NCBI GenBank assembly: GCA_036558305.1
Contig: DATBFX010000318.1
Span: forward strand, 1 to 15,935
Length of the DNA stretch: 15,935 nt
Direction of reading: 5' to 3'
Origin: DATBFX01 sp036558305
Lineage (GTDB): Bacteria > Chloroflexota > Chloroflexia > Thermomicrobiales > UBA6265
The first letter of the stretch is position 1. Each line of letters begins with the position of its first letter. Under the pieces are notes generated by a model. That model had not been told where the DNA came from and searched no databases. It worked only from the letters and a program-made list of their open reading frames with translations. Positions 14,172 through 15,935 of the stretch are shown piece by piece. A program made the translations under genes and the position numbers.

Positions 14172-14558
14172 ATGGCCTATGTGCTCGACTCCGACATCGT
14201 CTCCCCTTTCTTGCCGGCGACGCCGCGACCAAGCAAACCGTCGATCCCCTATTTGCCATCGGGGTCTCAATTTCGATAGTCACGTACATGGAAGTGCTTC
14301 AGGGCATTGTCGAGAGCGCCGATCCGAAGCGTGCCCAAGAGGCATTCGACGATTTCCTCACCGGAGTTCCGATCCTGCTGTTCTCGCCTGAGGTGGCGCG
14401 CCGTTGCGCCGAATTGCGCCGCGACCTGAAACGACAAGAGAGTGCGCTCCCGCGCCTTGGACTTGATCACCGCGGCGACCGCACTCCATCACGGGCTGAC
14501 ACTGCTCACGCGAAACATTGCCGACTTCAGCGATCTCTCCGGTCTCACCCTGCACTGA
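14172..14558 (+). pseudogene. PIN-domain (VapC-like) toxin with two frameshifts, first copy
   Basis: Pieces in three frames align along their whole length with the intact toxin at 15165. The first piece gives MAYVLDSDIVSPF with the first catalytic Asp. A one-base loss near 14213 moves the frame to GDAATKQTVDPLFAIGVSIS and on through VTYMEV (catalytic Glu) and RRCAELRRDLKRQ. A second shift near 14441 (net +1 or -2 mod 3) leads to SRALDLITAATALHHGLTLL followed by TRN and SGLTLH. The catalytic residues are still encoded but no full-length protein can be made without reframing. The ATG is three bases after the antitoxin stop, as in the second module. Inactivation looks recent because the pieces remain well conserved; assembly errors are possible but two would be needed. 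Confidence 0.82.
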
Positions 14559-14602
14559 TTGCCCGCTCGTCCTCACGTCTCTCTCCACGTCTCACGCCTC
14601 TC

Positions 14603-14642
14603 CTACCACATTGTTGTAAACATCACGCTCTCTGGCCGGCGG
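14603..14642 (+). repeat. Copy B of the ~50-bp repeat flanking the toxin-antitoxin modules
   Basis: CTACCACATTGTTGTAAACA followed by TCACGCTCTCTGGCCGGCGG, nearly identical to 15591-15630. It lies 45 bp after the broken toxin gene, between the two modules. Confidence 0.7.
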
Positions 14643-14668
14643 GCTACCCACAGCGGCCGTTAATCGCT

Positions 14669-14788
14669 CCGGCCCCCCACCACTACCGCCTCCATTGTTT
14701 GGGCGACCGGCGGCCAAGAAGGCCGGCCTCCCAGGAGGAGCACTCCAAGCAGCGCTGTCGCCGCCAATCTCGGCGGCGATAACGCGTC
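14669..14788. repeat. Copy 2 of the ~120-bp dispersed intergenic repeat
   Basis: Matches 7247-7369. The second hairpin here has perfect arms TCGCCGCC/GGCGGCGA around AATCTC, keeping the pairing of copy 1 despite base and length differences. It fills the spacer between the ~50-bp repeat and the second antitoxin; the rest of 14559-14885 holds no gene that I can see. Confidence 0.8.
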
Positions 14789-14850
14789 CAGAGGAGCTTC
14801 ATACATATTCGGGCCTGTTGGCTGAGGGGAGACGCTGTGCACGTATCGCG

Positions 14851-14861
14851 CCTGCTAAACT
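14851..14861 (+). promoter_or_regulatory. Possible extended -10 promoter of the second antitoxin
   Basis: CCTGCTAAACT resembles CCTGTTACACT before the first antitoxin and lies 24 bp before the ATG at 14886. A short leader would start close to the Shine-Dalgarno hairpin. Confidence 0.4.
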
Positions 14862-14862
14862 T

Positions 14863-14877
14863 CCTCCAATAAGGAGG
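14863..14877 (+). promoter_or_regulatory. Hairpin that pairs the Shine-Dalgarno of the second antitoxin
   Basis: CCTCC-AATAA-GGAGG: the right arm is part of the strong AAGGAGGT Shine-Dalgarno (14871-14878), seven bases before the ATG. The left arm is an exact anti-Shine-Dalgarno and could limit translation. The stem is only five bp, so the effect may be mild. Confidence 0.45.
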
Positions 14878-14885
14878 TACTCGCG

Positions 14886-15161
14886 ATGGCGATTGCGCTT
14901 AAGACAGCGATGGTTGAACCCGACGGCGAAGTCGCGCGGGTTCTGACGTACGCGCTGGATGAACCAATTCTGATCGATACAAGACGTGCGCGTTTTCGAG
15001 TCGTTCGTGAGGACGATGATCCCTTCGCAAACTACGACCCGGAACAGGTCCGGGCCGCACTCGAAGGCTTGGCGGGCTCGCTCCGAGGTGTCGACGTCGA
15101 TGTGCTGTTGGCAGAACCACGGGAACAGCGTTCACAGGACAGCCAGGGCCGGCCGGCATAG
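14886..15161 (+). CDS. Antitoxin of a PIN-toxin (VapBC-like) module, second copy
   Basis: 91-residue partner of the intact toxin that follows and paralogue of the antitoxin at 13893, with the same length and layout. It starts MAIALKTAMVEPDGEVARVL, then DEPILIDTRRARFRVVREDD, DPFANYDPEQ and a tail ending EQRSQDSQGRPA. The N-terminal part should bind DNA or dimerise and the acidic C-terminal part should wrap the toxin, by analogy with VapB-type antitoxins. A perfect AAGGAGGT lies seven bases before the ATG, partly paired by an upstream CCTCC. The toxin start follows three bases after the stop, so the pair is translationally coupled. The assignment rests mainly on context and on the repeated pairing. 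Confidence 0.88.
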   Translation: MAIALKTAMVEPDGEVARVLTYALDEPILIDTRRARFRVVREDDDPFANYDPEQVRAALEGLAGSLRGVDVDVLLAEPREQRSQDSQGRPA

Positions 15162-15164
15162 TCG

Positions 15165-15557
15165 GTGGCATACCTGCTCGACTCCGACATCGTCATCCCT
15201 GTGCAGGCCAACGATGCCGCGACGATACAACTCGTCGAATCTCTGGTCGCGGGCGGTATCTCGATTTCGATGGTCACCTACATGGAAGTGTGGCAAGGGG
15301 TCCTGGAAAGTGCCGATCCTACCGCCGCTCGGATCGCGCTCGACCGATTCTTGGTTCTTGTCCCGGTTCATCCATTTTCCCACGCGGTAGCACGCCGCTG
15401 CGCGGAACTGCGCGGCCAACTCAAGGCGCAAGGCAAACGGGTGCGCCCTCGCGCCCCGGACCTGATCACCGCGGCAACCGCGATCGAACACGGACTGACA
15501 CTCGTAACCCGGAACACGCGCGACTACCAAGACATCCCTGGTCTCACCCTCTATTGA
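15165..15557 (+). CDS. PIN-domain ribonuclease toxin, VapC-like, second copy
   Basis: 130-residue PIN-domain protein, predicted magnesium-dependent ribonuclease toxin held in check by the antitoxin encoded just upstream. The four acidic positions of VapC proteins are visible: Asp6 in YLLDSD, Glu41 in VTYMEVWQG, Asp99 in RAPDLITAATA and Asp120 in VTRNTRDY. Length is typical for the family. The GTG start at 15165 is three bases after the antitoxin stop, and no independent Shine-Dalgarno is seen, so translation probably depends on coupling. VapC toxins usually cleave tRNA or rRNA; the target here is not predictable. Unlike the copy at 14172 this gene is uninterrupted. Confidence 0.92.
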   Translation: MAYLLDSDIVIPVQANDAATIQLVESLVAGGISISMVTYMEVWQGVLESADPTAARIALDRFLVLVPVHPFSHAVARRCAELRGQLKAQGKRVRPRAPDLITAATAIEHGLTLVTRNTRDYQDIPGLTLY

Positions 15558-15590
15558 TTCTTCTCCTGGCCCGTCGCCCTCGCGCCTCCC

Positions 15591-15643
15591 CTACTACATT
15601 GTTGTAAACTTCACGCCCCCTGGCCGGCGGCCAGTGGTCCGCA
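15591..15643 (+). repeat. Copy C of the ~50-bp repeat flanking the toxin-antitoxin modules
   Basis: CTACTACATTGTTGTAAACT continues TCACGCCCCCTGGCCGGCGG and then resembles copy A through CCAGTGGTCCGCACGTTCG. It lies 34 bp after the intact toxin, before the transhydrogenase gene. Confidence 0.65.
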
Positions 15644-15750
15644 CGTTCGGTCGAACACCGCACCTTCGTTCCCTCGCGTAGAGGTTGCGGTCGCCTGGGC
15701 TGCGTCGCCACGGACCGCCGATTGCATGATTTGGGAGGCGTTGCGACACC

Positions 15751-15935
15751 ATGGAACCGAGCGCTTCAAGCGCACCGAACGCGCCAAACGGCGCGACCGA
15801 GCCGGTAGCCACCACGGCCCCACCACCCCCAACCGCCGCCAGCCGGCCGACCCTCGCCGTCCCGAAAGAGACGGTCCCGAACGAGCGCCGGGTCGCCCTC
15901 ATCCCCGACGCGGTCAAGAAGTACGCCGCCTCGGG
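15751..15935 (+). CDS. pntA: NAD(P) transhydrogenase subunit alpha, N-terminal fragment (runs off the window)
   Basis: First 61 codons of a probable proton-translocating NAD(P)+ transhydrogenase alpha subunit, which couples hydride transfer between NADH and NADP+ to proton flow. The conserved N-terminus TLAVPKETVPNERRVALIPD followed by AVKKYAASG begins the NAD(H)-binding domain. VPKExxxxERRVALxP is characteristic of transhydrogenase and the related alanine dehydrogenases; the ERRVALIP version favours transhydrogenase. About 37 residues of Ala/Pro/Thr-rich, probably disordered sequence precede this core, which is unusual because the family normally starts within a few residues of it. GGGAGG lies 12 bases before the ATG, rather far. 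The rest of the gene, and subunits to confirm the call, lie outside the window. Confidence 0.82.
   Translation, partial: MEPSASSAPNAPNGATEPVATTAPPPPTAASRPTLAVPKETVPNERRVALIPDAVKKYAAS

Noticed and set aside
14660..14842. Short minus-strand frame in the 120-bp repeat whose translation resembles the other copy (VLLLGxRPSWPPVA)
   Set aside because: Similarity is explained by near-identical DNA; there is no conserved start codon or ribosome site, and the hairpins are better conserved than any frame.

Overview
The window is GC-rich bacterial DNA with strong C/G preference at third codon positions and frequent TTG/GTG starts. The mix of gene types suggests a Chloroflexota bacterium, possibly Thermomicrobiales-like: oligopeptide ABC transporters, a LuxR regulator with an NB-ARC-type ATPase, a Tat-like Cys-rich secreted protein starting MDGTRFD, PIN-type toxin-antitoxin modules and many short dispersed repeats. 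That placement is inference; no rRNA or other marker gene is present.

Region 1 (1-5470, plus strand) is a peptide-type ABC transport operon: the end of a DppC/OppC-like permease, a YtcJ-like amidohydrolase, DppD/OppD-like and DppF/OppF-like ATPases, and an Lrp/AsnC regulator. Together they would import an amide- or peptide-like solute, hydrolyse it in the cytoplasm and sense an amino-acid-like product. A 250-bp block of dispersed inverted repeats separates the amidohydrolase from the ATPases. A secreted hydrolase of the platelet-activating-factor acetylhydrolase type (5494-6678, minus) converges on the operon.

Region 2 (6679-11071) is accessory. It holds a possible 48-residue ORF and a minus-strand series of secreted proteins of unknown function. 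Three of these share a leader motif at a fixed distance from a start codon. Next to one gene lie a decayed C-terminal copy of it and a paired intergenic repeat, which together point to tandem duplication followed by decay. Another gene has a broken 5' end. A large LuxR-family ATPase regulator (11264-13621, minus) lies upstream of the series on the same strand and could control it.

Region 3 (13893-15557, plus) holds two tandem VapBC-like modules. The antitoxins are intact in both; the first toxin carries two frameshifts and the second looks intact. Related ~50-bp repeats lie before, between and after the modules. A ~120-bp dispersed repeat, also present at 7247-7369, sits in the spacer between them.

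The window ends in the start of an NAD(P) transhydrogenase alpha-subunit gene (15751 onward). I see no tRNA, rRNA, CRISPR array, transposase or phage gene. The most unusual content is the decaying duplicated secreted-protein locus and the repeat-punctuated toxin-antitoxin pair.
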